Part shown: positions 33,863-42,943 of the stretch, one piece after another
How positions within the stretch are numbered: the stretch's first letter is position 1
Layout of the letters: the number at the start of each line of letters is the position of its first letter
Source of the DNA: Bordetella sp. BOR01
GTDB taxonomy: Bacteria > Pseudomonadota > Gammaproteobacteria > Burkholderiales > Burkholderiaceae_B
Assembly: GCF_019218885.1 (NCBI RefSeq)
Contig: NZ_JAHUWT010000001.1
Coordinates: forward strand, 248,001-312,000
Reading direction: 5' to 3'
Length of the DNA: 64,000 nucleotides
Notes under the pieces: model-generated
Database searches by the model: none
What the model saw: only the letters and a program-made list of their open reading frames with translations
What the model was told of the DNA's origin: nothing
Position numbers and translations under genes: made by a program

Positions 33863-35485
33863 ATGGACGACTTGATCGAGTCTGCCAGGCACTGGGCGCT
33901 GGCACGCAAGCTGCCCGTGGATGGACAGGACCTGCCCGACCTGGCCGAGGCCGTGGCGGCGCTGGCCGCGGCCGTGGCGCAGCAGGCCGCGGAACTGGAC
34001 ATGACGCAGGCGGCGGCACCGTTCGGGCAGGTGCTGCGCGCCCTGGCACCGCAACCCTGGCCCGGCGTGCCAGGCCGGGCCGAGGCCGAGACCGAAACAG
34101 GGCAGGGCAGCGAAGCCTGGGTGCGCGCCAGCCTGGACTGCATCGAGCAGGCCGCGCCCGGCCGGCTGGCCTGGATGGATATCGATGCCGAAGGCGCGCT
34201 GGCCGAAGCGCGGCTGCGCGACCAGGAGCGCCGGCAAGGCCGGGTGCGTGGTCCGTTGCACGGCATGCCGATAGGCATCAAGGATATGTTCGACCGGCAG
34301 GGGCATGCCTCGGGCTGGGGGTCGCCCTTGCGCCAGGGCAGCGCGCCCGCCGCCGCCGATGCCGCCATCGTGGCGCGTCTGCGCGCCGCCGGCGCGGTGG
34401 TGCTGGGCACGCAGCACATGGCCGAGTTCGCCATGTCGCCCACCGGCTGGAATGCGGCCCACGGGCCGGGCCGCAATCCTTGGGATACCGACCGGGTATC
34501 GGGCGGCAGTTCCAGCGGTGCCGCCATGTCGGTGGCCGCCGGCCACGTACCACTGGCCATTGGCTCGGATACGGGCGGCTCGGTGCGCCTGCCCGCATCG
34601 CTGTGCGGGCTGACCGGCCTGAAACCCACCCAGTACCGCATCAGCATGGCCGGCGCGATGCCGCTGTCGGCCAGCCTGGACTGCATCGGCCCGCTGGCGC
34701 ATTCGGCCGAATTGTGCGGCCAGGCCTACCTGGCCATGGCGGGCGCCGATGGCGTCGACCTGGCATGCCTGGATGCCGTGGCCAGTGTCGGCAGCGTGCC
34801 GCGCCATCCGCGCGTGGCCGTGCCGCAGTGGCGCGATGACGATCCCTTGTCGGACGATATGCGGCGCGCGCTGGATGAAGCGGTGCGCGCCTTGCGCGAT
34901 GGCGGGGTCGAATGCGTGACCGTGCCGTCGCCGTATCCCTTGCTGCAGCGGGCGGGCCTGCTGGCTTCCACGCTGCTGGGGGTGGAAGCGGCGGCCTTGC
35001 ACCAGCGCTGGCTGCGCGAGCACGGCGGCCAGTACGGGCGCCAGGTGCGCCGCCGCATCACGCGCGGCCTGCTGGTGCCGGGCGTGGACTATTACGACGC
35101 ATTGCGCCTGCGCGAGCCGTTCCTGCGGCAGTACCTGCGCGAGGTGCAGGGCGAGGCCGATGCGCTGTTGCTGCCCACCACGCCCGATGTGGCGCCGCGT
35201 GTCGAGGACACGCAAGCCGGCGACCAGGCCCGCCTGGAGCGCGATTTCGCCCTGCTGTCGGTATGGACGCGCGGCATCAACTACCTGGGCCTGCCGGTGC
35301 TGAACCTGCCGGTGGGCACGGGCGCGGGCGGCATGCCGCTGGGCATGCAACTGGTGGGGCCGCCCCTGGGCGAAGACCGCGTACTGGCGCTGGGGCGCAT
35401 GTTCCAGCAAGTCACTGACTGGCACCTGCGCCGCCCGGCGGCGGGTGCGGAACCAGGCCGCAAGGCCACCAAGGAGACGACATGA
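33863..35485 (+). CDS. Amidase signature family hydrolase
   Basis: A 540-residue amidase with the Ser-cisSer-Lys triad: Lys140 in GIKDMFD, cis-Ser216 in SGGSSSGAA and nucleophile Ser240 in GSDTGGSVRLP. The spacings (76 and 24 residues) match characterised members. An extra N-terminal helical segment of about 60 residues is present. Substrates in this family range from aryl and alkyl amides to malonamate. It begins one base after the first receptor and overlaps the second (ATGA at 35482-35485), so it is firmly embedded in the transporter genes; it may free an acid from an imported amide. Confidence 0.93.
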   Translation: MDDLIESARHWALARKLPVDGQDLPDLAEAVAALAAAVAQQAAELDMTQAAAPFGQVLRALAPQPWPGVPGRAEAETETGQGSEAWVRASLDCIEQAAPGRLAWMDIDAEGALAEARLRDQERRQGRVRGPLHGMPIGIKDMFDRQGHASGWGSPLRQGSAPAAADAAIVARLRAAGAVVLGTQHMAEFAMSPTGWNAAHGPGRNPWDTDRVSGGSSSGAAMSVAAGHVPLAIGSDTGGSVRLPASLCGLTGLKPTQYRISMAGAMPLSASLDCIGPLAHSAELCGQAYLAMAGADGVDLACLDAVASVGSVPRHPRVAVPQWRDDDPLSDDMRRALDEAVRALRDGGVECVTVPSPYPLLQRAGLLASTLLGVEAAALHQRWLREHGGQYGRQVRRRITRGLLVPGVDYYDALRLREPFLRQYLREVQGEADALLLPTTPDVAPRVEDTQAGDQARLERDFALLSVWTRGINYLGLPVLNLPVGTGAGGMPLGMQLVGPPLGEDRVLALGRMFQQVTDWHLRRPAAGAEPGRKATKETT

Positions 35486-36486
35486 CTGCATTCTGGCGCA
35501 AGGCCGCGCCGTGGTGCGCCGCGATGGCCATCGGCTTGGGCGCGTCGGCGAACGCCGCGGAAATGATCATCACCAGCGAGATTCCGCTGGCCACCAATCC
35601 CAGCCCGTACATCGAGCAATTCATCGCCGAGGTCGGCAAGCGCACTGACGGCGCCATCCAGGGCAAGTATTTCCCGGCCTCGCAGCTTTACAACGACCGC
35701 GACGGCCTGGCCGCGCTGGGCACGGGTGCGGTGCACATGGTGTGGCCGGTGTCGTCCCGGCTGGAGCAGTTCGACGCGCGCATCGGCGTGGCCAGCCTGC
35801 CGTTCGCGCTGACCACCGAGGAAATGACCAACTCCTGCTTCGCCGACGGCTTCACCCGCATGATCTCGGGCTACCTGGAACCGCGCGGCATGCAGGTGCT
35901 GGGCTTCCTGCGTACTGCCGACCTGATCTTCCTGATGAAAGGCCGCGACATCCAGGCGGTGGCCGACCTGCAGGGCCAGAAGGTGCGGGTGATCGGCGGG
36001 CAGATCATGCTGGACGCAATGCGGTCGGTACAGGCCAGCCCGATCTCGATGTCGGCGTCCGAGATGTCGGCGGCGCTGTCGCAAGGCGCCATCGACGGGG
36101 CCATGACTTCGCCGGCGGGCTGGGTGGACGTGCTGGGCAATACGGCCAAGTACGCCACCCTGGCGCCGGGCATGGGCCTGGCCACTTCGGCGGTCACGGT
36201 CGACAAGCAATGGCTGGACGGCTTGCCCGAGGCGCAGCGCAAGGTCATCCACGACGTGCTGCAAGAAATCATCGCGCGGCAATGGCAGGAAACCGTGGCC
36301 AAGGACCGCACGCTGATCGACCAGATGGTGGCGCAGGGCGGCCATTACCGCGTCATGGGGCCGGCGGAAGTGGACAAGCTGAAAGAGCGGTTCGTATCGG
36401 CCGGCGAGGGTTTCCGCAACAAGCACGCCGACGCCATTTCGCAACTGGAAAAGATCCGCAAGGAGTGCATCCATGATGGCAAGTGA
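35482..36486 (+). CDS. dctP: TRAP transporter solute receptor, DctP family (second copy)
   Basis: A 334-residue receptor with signal peptide (MTAFWRKAAPWCAAMAIGLGASANA). Blocks KYFPASQLYND, DGLAALGTGAVHMVWPVSSRLE, RTADLIFLMKGRD and QASPISMSASEMSAALSQGAIDGAMTSPAGW are shared with the copy at 32872, so the two arose by duplication. The binding segment reads KVRVIGGQIMLDAMRSVQ against KLRVTGGRIFLDMVRSFD in the first, a difference right where ligands are held, so specificities may differ. Overlaps the amidase stop by four bases and dctQ by 14. Confidence 0.93.
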   Translation: MTAFWRKAAPWCAAMAIGLGASANAAEMIITSEIPLATNPSPYIEQFIAEVGKRTDGAIQGKYFPASQLYNDRDGLAALGTGAVHMVWPVSSRLEQFDARIGVASLPFALTTEEMTNSCFADGFTRMISGYLEPRGMQVLGFLRTADLIFLMKGRDIQAVADLQGQKVRVIGGQIMLDAMRSVQASPISMSASEMSAALSQGAIDGAMTSPAGWVDVLGNTAKYATLAPGMGLATSAVTVDKQWLDGLPEAQRKVIHDVLQEIIARQWQETVAKDRTLIDQMVAQGGHYRVMGPAEVDKLKERFVSAGEGFRNKHADAISQLEKIRKECIHDGK

Positions 36487-37096
36487 CCTGGAATCCGCGC
36501 CGCTGCCAAAGGGCGGTTCCGCCGACGACGGCGCCGTGCCGGTGTTCGGCCGGCTGGGCTGGGCCTCGCGCCTGGTGCTGGCGGCCGGCACGATACTGGC
36601 GCTGGCGGCGACCGCCATCATGATCCTGGAAGGCTTCAGCCGCTATGCGCTGAACGTCAGCTACTTCTGGGCCGAGGAATCGGTGCGCTTCCTGATGGTG
36701 TGGGCGTTCTTCCTGACTCTGGGGGTGGCTGGCTTTCGCCAATGCCACATCCGCACCGAACTGCTGGTGCAGCGGCTGCCGCGGGCCGTGCAGCGTGTGG
36801 TGTGGCTGGTGTCGTGCGCGGCCGGCATGCTGTTCGCATTCATCCTGGCCTACTCGTCGATTCCGCAAGTACAGCGCTTCTATTCGATGGGCATGGTGTC
36901 CGAGTCGTCGCTCGAACTGCCGATGTGGATACTGTTCCTGGCCATGCCGGTGGGGGGCGTGGCCCTGTTCCTGTACTACGCCTGCGCTGCCTGGTATGCG
37001 TGGCGCTGGGGCGATCCGTTTGCGCCCGAGCCGGTCGATGATGACCCCGATGCCGGCGTTGCCGCCGCGATGACCCGCCAGGAGCCGCTGCTATGA
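36473..37096 (+). CDS. dctQ: TRAP transporter small membrane subunit, DctQ family
   Basis: A 207-residue protein with four hydrophobic helices (about residues 30-55, 70-90, 110-130, 150-175). Family features are EGFSRYALNVSYFWAEESVRFLMVWAFFLTLGVAGFRQCHIRTELL. It forms the membrane unit with DctM and uses the Na+ gradient. The N-terminus has a polar extension of about 25 residues. Overlaps dctP by 14 bases and dctM by four. Confidence 0.92.
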   Translation: MMASDLESAPLPKGGSADDGAVPVFGRLGWASRLVLAAGTILALAATAIMILEGFSRYALNVSYFWAEESVRFLMVWAFFLTLGVAGFRQCHIRTELLVQRLPRAVQRVVWLVSCAAGMLFAFILAYSSIPQVQRFYSMGMVSESSLELPMWILFLAMPVGGVALFLYYACAAWYAWRWGDPFAPEPVDDDPDAGVAAAMTRQEPLL

Positions 37097-38364
37097 CACT
37101 CGCACTTTCCGTGATGGGCCTGCTGGTGCTGCTGGCGCTGGGGGCGCACGTGGGCACGGCCATGGGCCTGGTCTCGAGCGGCCTGGTGATGTCGGTGGAC
37201 GGCGTGCCCTTGACCGTGGTGGCCCAGACCGCCTTCAAGTCGGTCAACAGCTATCCGCTGATGGCGATCCCGATGTTCGTGCTGATGGGCAACCTGATGA
37301 TGCGCGGCAATATCGTGGCCGTGATGATCGAGCTGATCGGCAGCCTGGTGCGCTGCGTGCGCGGCGGGCTGGCGCTGACGGTCATGCTGGCTTGCGTGTT
37401 CTTTGCCGCCGTATCGGGTTCCAGCGTGGGCTCGGCCGCCGCCATCGGCGCGGCCACCGTCGATGGCCTGAAGCGCGAGAACTATCCGCCGCGCTTCTCG
37501 GCCGCGCTGGTGGCGGTGGGCGGCACGCTGGGCCTGATGATCCCGCCATCGCTGGGCTTCATCCTGATCGGTTCCATCGTGGGGTTGCCGGTGGACCGCC
37601 TGTTCGTGGCGGGAATCGTGCCCGGCTTGATGGAAGCCGCACTGTTGCTGCTGACCACCGCATGGCTGACGCGCCGCTATGGCTACGGAGCCACCACCGG
37701 CAAGCCGGATGTGGCGGGATTCGTGCGGCGCCTGCCGCGCGCGGCGGGCGCCTTGTCGATGCCGGTGCTGGTGCTGGGCAGCATCTACCTGGGCATCTTC
37801 ACACCCACCGAGGTGTCGGCGGTGGCGGCAGGCTACGCGGCCGTGCTGTGCGTGCTGGTGTATCGCACCCTGAACTGGGGCGCGGTGTGGAAGGCATCGC
37901 AGGAATCGATCCTGCAGTCCACCATGATCTTCATGGTGGTCATGGGCGGCAGCCTGATCGGCTTCATCCTGGCGCGCATGGGCGTGTCGGCTTCGCTGAT
38001 CGGCGTCATGGAACGCATGGACATGGAGGCGTGGCAGTTCCTGCTGCTGGCCAATGCCGTGCTGCTGGTGCTGGGCATGTTCCTGGACGGCGTGGCCATG
38101 ATCGTACTGACCGCGCCGCTGCTGTTCCCAATGGCCACCCACCTGGGCATCGACCCGGTGCATTTCGCCGTGATCATGGTGGCCAACGTCGAGATCGCCA
38201 CGCTGACCCCGCCCATCGGCCTGAACCTGTTCGTGATGAGCGGCATCGCGCGCATTCCCGTGGAACAGGTGGCGCGCGGCGTGGTGCCTTTCTATGCCAC
38301 GCGGCTGGTGTCGCTGGCCTTGATCACGTATGTGCCGGCGCTGTCGCTGGTGCTGCTGAGCTGA
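37093..38364 (+). CDS. dctM: TRAP transporter large membrane subunit, DctM family
   Basis: A 423-residue, twelve-helix permease subunit. Conserved stretches are VNSYPLMAIPMFVLMGNLMMRGNI, FFAAVSGSSVGSAAAIGAATVDGLKRENYP, LGLMIPPSLGFILIGSIVGLPVDRLFVAGIVPG and the second-repeat VEIATLTPPIGLNLFVMSGIA. It is the translocation subunit; together with DctQ it accepts ligand from one or both receptors of this operon. The start overlaps the dctQ stop. A 17-base gap leads to the MmgE/PrpD gene. Confidence 0.95.
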   Translation: MTLALSVMGLLVLLALGAHVGTAMGLVSSGLVMSVDGVPLTVVAQTAFKSVNSYPLMAIPMFVLMGNLMMRGNIVAVMIELIGSLVRCVRGGLALTVMLACVFFAAVSGSSVGSAAAIGAATVDGLKRENYPPRFSAALVAVGGTLGLMIPPSLGFILIGSIVGLPVDRLFVAGIVPGLMEAALLLLTTAWLTRRYGYGATTGKPDVAGFVRRLPRAAGALSMPVLVLGSIYLGIFTPTEVSAVAAGYAAVLCVLVYRTLNWGAVWKASQESILQSTMIFMVVMGGSLIGFILARMGVSASLIGVMERMDMEAWQFLLLANAVLLVLGMFLDGVAMIVLTAPLLFPMATHLGIDPVHFAVIMVANVEIATLTPPIGLNLFVMSGIARIPVEQVARGVVPFYATRLVSLALITYVPALSLVLLS

Positions 38365-38381
38365 CAAACTGGAGAAATCGC

Positions 38382-39794
38382 ATGAAAGACAATGCAGACC
38401 CGCCGCCCGCCGGGCTGGCGCTATCCGAAACCCTGGCGCAATACGCATCCGGCTTCGATGCCGCGCGCATTCCGGCCCAGGTGCGCGAACGCGCCCGCCT
38501 GCTGATGCTGGACTCGATCGGCATCGCGCTGGCCTCGCATGGCTACGATTTCTCGCGCCGGGCGCTGGCCGCCATCGGCGAGCTGGACAACGGTGGCGAC
38601 AGCGTGGTGATAGGCACCGGGCTGCGCATGGATGTGCGCAACGCGGCGCTGGCCAACGGAGTGTTGATCCACGGCCTGGATTACGACGACACCCATGCGC
38701 GTGGCGTGATCCACGCCACCGCCTCGGCCTTGCCCACGGTACTGTCGCTGGCCGCGCGTGACGACCGCTCGGGCGCCGACATGGTGGCGGCCTATGTGCT
38801 GGGCATGGAAGTGGCCACGCGCCTGGGCGCGGTGGCCAAGGGCGGCTTCCACCAAGTGGGGTTCCATCCCACCGGGCTGATCGGCACCTTCGGCTGCACC
38901 CTGGCGGCCGGTTGGCTGCTGGGCCTGGACGCGCGCCAGATGGTGGATGCCCAGGGCATTGCGCTGTCCACCGCGGCCGGCAGCCTGGAATTCTTGAACG
39001 ACGGCGCCTGGAACAAGCGCATGCACCCAGGCTGGGCCGCCTGCGCGGGCATTACCGCCGCCACTTTCGGCAAGCACGGCTATACCGGCACCCGGCTGGC
39101 CTATGAAGGCCGCTTCGGCCTGTATGCCAGCCACCTGGGCGATGCCGACTATGACCTGGCGCTGGCCACCGCCGACCTGGGCAAGCTGTGGGAAGTACAG
39201 CGCGTGTCGGTCAAGCCGCTGCCGGCCTGCCACTTCACGCATGCCGCCATCGATGCGGCGGCACGCCTGCACGCCCAGGGCGTGCGGCCCGAGCAGGTGC
39301 GCCGCATCACGGTGCTGGTGCCGGCTGAGGTGGTCAAGACGGTATGCGAACCCGAGGCCGCCAAGCGCAAGCCCGCCAACAGCTATGAGGCCCAGTTCAG
39401 TATTCCCTACCTGGTGGGCACCGCCTTGTGCAAGGGCCGCCTGACGCTGGACGACCTGGAAGACACTGCGTTGCGCGACCCCGTCGTGCTGGCCCTGGCC
39501 GCGCTTACCGATTATCGGCACGACCCCGACAGCGGCTTCCCGCGCCATTATTCCGGCGAGGTGATCATCGAACTGCAAGACGGCCGCACGCTGCGCGAGC
39601 GCGAGGCGGTGAACCGCGGCGCCGAAGACCGCCCGCTGACAGCCGATGACATACGCGCCAAGTATCGCGACAACGCGCAGCGCCAGGTTTCGCCCGCCCG
39701 CGCCGAAGCCATCGAGCAATGCGTGCTGGGCCTGGAGCAGGGCTCGGCGCGGGCCCTGGCGGCCCAGCTGGGCCAGGGCCAGCCCGAAGGGTGA
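38382..39794 (+). CDS. MmgE/PrpD family protein
   Basis: A 470-residue member of the MmgE/PrpD fold: all-helical N-terminal domain with LLMLDSIGIALASHGYDFSRRAL, ANGVLIHGLDYDDTHARGVIHATASALPTVL (active-site HGLDYDDTH) and TAAGSLEFLNDGAWNKRMHPGWAACAG, then a lid domain with YEAQFSIPYLVGTALCKGRL. The family includes 2-methylcitrate dehydratase, cis-aconitate decarboxylase (which makes itaconate) and iminodisuccinate epimerase. GGAGAAATCG precedes the ATG. In an operon with an itaconate-type trio a decarboxylase or dehydratase acting on a tri- or dicarboxylic acid is plausible. Confidence 0.92.
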   Translation: MKDNADPPPAGLALSETLAQYASGFDAARIPAQVRERARLLMLDSIGIALASHGYDFSRRALAAIGELDNGGDSVVIGTGLRMDVRNAALANGVLIHGLDYDDTHARGVIHATASALPTVLSLAARDDRSGADMVAAYVLGMEVATRLGAVAKGGFHQVGFHPTGLIGTFGCTLAAGWLLGLDARQMVDAQGIALSTAAGSLEFLNDGAWNKRMHPGWAACAGITAATFGKHGYTGTRLAYEGRFGLYASHLGDADYDLALATADLGKLWEVQRVSVKPLPACHFTHAAIDAAARLHAQGVRPEQVRRITVLVPAEVVKTVCEPEAAKRKPANSYEAQFSIPYLVGTALCKGRLTLDDLEDTALRDPVVLALAALTDYRHDPDSGFPRHYSGEVIIELQDGRTLREREAVNRGAEDRPLTADDIRAKYRDNAQRQVSPARAEAIEQCVLGLEQGSARALAAQLGQGQPEG

Positions 39795-39846
39795 ACAGGC
39801 CCCAGGCCTATCGCGGCGTGGCAACAGCATTCCAAGGAGAACATGC

Positions 39847-41001
39847 ATGACCGTACATGACGAGGGCCAGGAACGCTTGATCCTGGATATGGTGGGCCGC
39901 TTCCTGGAACAGGAGGTGCGCCCGCACGTTTGGCAGTTCGAGCACGACGACATCTATCCCGCGGAAATCGTCGAGAAAATGAAAGAGATGGGGCTGTTCG
40001 GCTGCATGATCGCGCCGGAATATGGCGGCCTGGGCCTGTCCACCGTGACCTACGCCAGGATCATCGAGCTGATCTCGGAAGAATGGATGTCGTTGTCGGG
40101 CATCCTGAATTCGCACCTGATCATGGCCGCCGCCGTGCAGCGCAACGGCACCGAAGAACAGAAGCGCGCGTTCCTGCCGCGCTTCGCCACCGGCGAGCTG
40201 CGCGGCGGCATCGGCCTGACCGAGCCCGACTGCGGCACCGACCTGCAGGCGATCCGCACCGTGGCGCGTCGCGAGGGCGATGCCTATGTGATCAATGGCA
40301 GCAAGATGTGGATCACCAACGGCTACCACGGCAATTGTTTTGCCTTGCTGGTCAAGACCGATCTGCAAGCCGAGCCGCGCCACAAGGGCATGAGCCTGTT
40401 CATCGCCGAGAAGGGGCCGGGCTTTACCGTCAGCCGCCAGTTGGAAAAGCTGGGCTACAAGGGCATTGATTCGACCGAGCTGGTATTCGAGAACTACCGC
40501 ATCCCGGCCGACCGCCTGATCGGCGGTGTCGAAGGGCGCGGGCTGCAGATGGTGTTGAATGGATTGGAACTGGGCCGCATCAATGTGGCGGCGCGCGGCG
40601 TGGGCGTGGCCCAGGCCGCGCTGCGCGAATCGGTGAAGTACGCGCAGCAGCGCAAGACTTTCGGCAAGCCCATTTGCGAGCACCAGGCCATCCAGACCAA
40701 GCTGGGCGAAATGGCGACCCGCACCGAGGCCTCGCGCCTGTTGACGCTGCGCGCAGCCGAAGCCTACGACCGCGGCGAACGCTGCGACATGGAAGCCGGC
40801 ATGGCCAAGCTGTTCGCCACCGAAACAGCGGTGGAAAACAGCCTGGAAGCCATGCGCATCCACGGCGGCTACGGATACTCGAAGGAATACCTGGTGGAAC
40901 GCTTCTATCGCGATGCGCCGCTGCTGGTGATAGGCGAAGGCACCAACGAAATGCAGCGCATCATCATTGCCAAGCAACTGGTGGAAAGGAATCGCATATG
41001 A
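39847..41001 (+). CDS. Acyl-CoA dehydrogenase
   Basis: A 384-residue, standard-length dehydrogenase with GLTEPDCGTDLQAIRTVARREGDAYVINGSKMWITNGYHG and the C-terminal IGEGTNEMQRIIIAKQLV, in which Glu364 occupies the catalytic base position of short/medium-chain enzymes. KTFGKPICEHQAIQTKLGEMAT and MRIHGGYGYSKEYLVERFYRDA complete the fold. AAGGAGAAC precedes the ATG; another ATG four bases upstream is out of frame. It overlaps the CoA-transferase start by four bases. In the proposed pathway it could oxidise methylsuccinyl-CoA-like thioesters. Confidence 0.95.
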   Translation: MTVHDEGQERLILDMVGRFLEQEVRPHVWQFEHDDIYPAEIVEKMKEMGLFGCMIAPEYGGLGLSTVTYARIIELISEEWMSLSGILNSHLIMAAAVQRNGTEEQKRAFLPRFATGELRGGIGLTEPDCGTDLQAIRTVARREGDAYVINGSKMWITNGYHGNCFALLVKTDLQAEPRHKGMSLFIAEKGPGFTVSRQLEKLGYKGIDSTELVFENYRIPADRLIGGVEGRGLQMVLNGLELGRINVAARGVGVAQAALRESVKYAQQRKTFGKPICEHQAIQTKLGEMATRTEASRLLTLRAAEAYDRGERCDMEAGMAKLFATETAVENSLEAMRIHGGYGYSKEYLVERFYRDAPLLVIGEGTNEMQRIIIAKQLVERNRI

Positions 41002-42188
41002 GCCTGCCGCTGACAGGATTGCGCATCGTCTCGGTAGAACAGTATGGGGCGGGGCCTTTCGGCACGCAGCACCTGGCCGACCTGGGCGCCGAAGTGATCA
41101 AGATAGAAAACCCCCACGACGGCGGCGACGTGGGGCGCGCCGTGGGGCCGCATTATTTCGGGCCGGGCGACAGCCATTTCTACCAGGCCTTCAACCGCAA
41201 CAAGAAAAGCGTCACGCTGAATCTGAAGCAGCCCGAGGGGCAGCAAGTGCTGCACAGCCTGTGCCGGCATGCCGACGCGGTGTTCAACAACCTGCGCGGC
41301 GATTTGCCGGCCCGCCTGGGCCTGACATATGAAAACCTGCGCGAGGTGCGGCGCGACCTGGTGTGCGTGCACCTGTCGGCTTATGGCCGCGACGGCGAAC
41401 GCGCCGGCTGGCCAGGCTACGATTACCTGATGCAGGCCGAAGCCGGCTACTTGTCGCTGACCGGCGAGCCCGACGGGCCGCCTTCGCGCTTCGGCCTGTC
41501 GATCGTCGACTTGATGACGGGTACCACGGCCGCGCTGGGCCTGGTATCGGCGGTGCTGGGCGCGCGCCAGAGCGGGGTGGGGCGCGATGTCGATGTCAGC
41601 CTGTTCGACGTGGCCCTGCACAACCTGGGCTACCTGGCCACCTGGTACCTGAACGGCGGACACAAGACCGGCCGCGCACCCCGCTCGGGGCATCCGTCGC
41701 TGGTGCCCAGCCAACTGTACCCCACCGCCGACGGCTGGATCTTCGTCATGTGCAACAAAGAGAAGTTCTGGCCGCTGCTGGCGCAAGCCATGGGCCACCC
41801 GGAATGGGCCGACGACCCCGACTACCGCACGTTCAAAGACCGCCTGCGCCATCGCGATCGCTTCAACCAGGAACTCGAGGCGGTGTTCATGACCGACACG
41901 ACGGAAAACTGGATGGCGCGCTTTGCCGGACGGGTGCCGGCCGCGCCGGTTTATGATGTAGCGCAAGCGCTGGACAACCCCTTCGTGCAGGCGCGCCATT
42001 GCCTGGTCGATGCCCACGATGCCGGCGGCCGGCCCATCAAGAACGTGGCCTCGCCGATTCGCTGCCCGGGTGAAGTACCGCTGGCGCGGGCGGCGCCAGC
42101 CATGGGCGCCGATACCGACGAGTTGCTGGCACAGGCGGGCTACACCCCGGACCAGATTGCCAGCTTGAGGAAGAATGCTGTTCTATGA
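40998..42188 (+). CDS. CaiB/BaiF class III CoA-transferase (itaconate/succinyl-CoA type possible)
   Basis: A 396-residue transferase beginning LTGLRIVSVEQYGAGPFGTQHLADLGAEVIKIENPHDGGDVGR, then FNRNKKSVTLNLKQPEG and WPGYDYLMQAEAGYLSLTGEPDGPPSRFGLSIVDLMTG, which carries the predicted catalytic Asp near residue 145. It overlaps both neighbours by four bases. Activates the imported acid to its CoA ester; its operon partners suggest itaconate, mesaconate or a relative, with succinyl-CoA as likely donor (inference from the Pseudomonas aeruginosa ict-ich-ccl system). Confidence 0.92.
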   Translation: MSLPLTGLRIVSVEQYGAGPFGTQHLADLGAEVIKIENPHDGGDVGRAVGPHYFGPGDSHFYQAFNRNKKSVTLNLKQPEGQQVLHSLCRHADAVFNNLRGDLPARLGLTYENLREVRRDLVCVHLSAYGRDGERAGWPGYDYLMQAEAGYLSLTGEPDGPPSRFGLSIVDLMTGTTAALGLVSAVLGARQSGVGRDVDVSLFDVALHNLGYLATWYLNGGHKTGRAPRSGHPSLVPSQLYPTADGWIFVMCNKEKFWPLLAQAMGHPEWADDPDYRTFKDRLRHRDRFNQELEAVFMTDTTENWMARFAGRVPAAPVYDVAQALDNPFVQARHCLVDAHDAGGRPIKNVASPIRCPGEVPLARAAPAMGADTDELLAQAGYTPDQIASLRKNAVL

Positions 42189-42943
42189 CCGTGAAGATCG
42201 AAGCGCCCGGTGGCCGTCCGCGCTATTTGCAGTTGGCCACCACGCTGGTTCAAGAGATACGTTCCGGCCGTTACCCGGTGGGCGGCCTGCTGCCCACCGA
42301 GTTCGAGCTGTGCGACCAGTTCGGCGTATCGCGCTTTACGGTTCGTGAAGCCGTCAAGCAATTGGTGCAGATGGGCATGGTGACCCGCCAGCCCGGCGTG
42401 GGCAGCCGGGTGCTGGCCGAGGCGCCCGTCACCCAGTACACGCAGACCATGTCGGGCATTACCGATCTGCGCCAGTATGCCTACGAAACCTCGCTGGAAA
42501 TCGAGGGCCAGGCGCTGCTGAAAGTGAAAGGCGAACTGGCCGACACCCTGGATGCTTCGCCCGGCGAGACCTGGCTGCATGTATGGGGGCTGCGCTACAC
42601 CGAGGCGCACGATACGCCCATCTGCATGACCGATGCCTATGTCGCGCCGGCTTTTCGCTCGGTATCCGGCGTACAGGGCCGCATGACGCGCGCCCTGTAC
42701 GCAGTCCTGGAAGAACAGTTCGACTTGCAGATCAAGACCGTGCACCAGGATATCCGCGCCGTGGTGCTGAACAAGGCCACGGCCCGCCGCCTCGAGGCCA
42801 AGCCGGGTTCCGCGGGCCTGCGGCTGGAACGCCGCTACCTGGACGCGCGCGACGCGCTGGTCGAGCTGGCGATCAGCGTGCATCCCGCCGATCGCTTCAG
42901 CTATCGCGAGTCGTTTCGCCGCGACTGGCAGGTGCCGGCGTGA
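42185..42943 (+). CDS. GntR-family regulator with UTRA domain (HutC subfamily)
   Basis: A 252-residue repressor: winged helix YLQLATTLVQEIRSGRYPVGGLLPTEFELCDQFGVSRFTVREAVKQLVQMGMVTRQPGVGSRV (residues 14-76), then a UTRA ligand-binding domain from about residue 90 to the end (SLEIEGQALLKVKGEL, RRYLDARDALVELAISVHPADRFSY). It sits inside the operon and overlaps both neighbours, so it is probably autoregulated through the operator at 32231-32290. HutC-type regulators sense a pathway intermediate. Confidence 0.94.
   Translation: MTVKIEAPGGRPRYLQLATTLVQEIRSGRYPVGGLLPTEFELCDQFGVSRFTVREAVKQLVQMGMVTRQPGVGSRVLAEAPVTQYTQTMSGITDLRQYAYETSLEIEGQALLKVKGELADTLDASPGETWLHVWGLRYTEAHDTPICMTDAYVAPAFRSVSGVQGRMTRALYAVLEEQFDLQIKTVHQDIRAVVLNKATARRLEAKPGSAGLRLERRYLDARDALVELAISVHPADRFSYRESFRRDWQVPA

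Noticed and set aside
40185-40300. Possible frameshift signals at the many ATGA/GTGA gene junctions and in acyl-CoA dehydrogenase genes
   Set aside because: All frames are closed by normal stops, and the overlaps are ordinary translational coupling without slippery heptamers.
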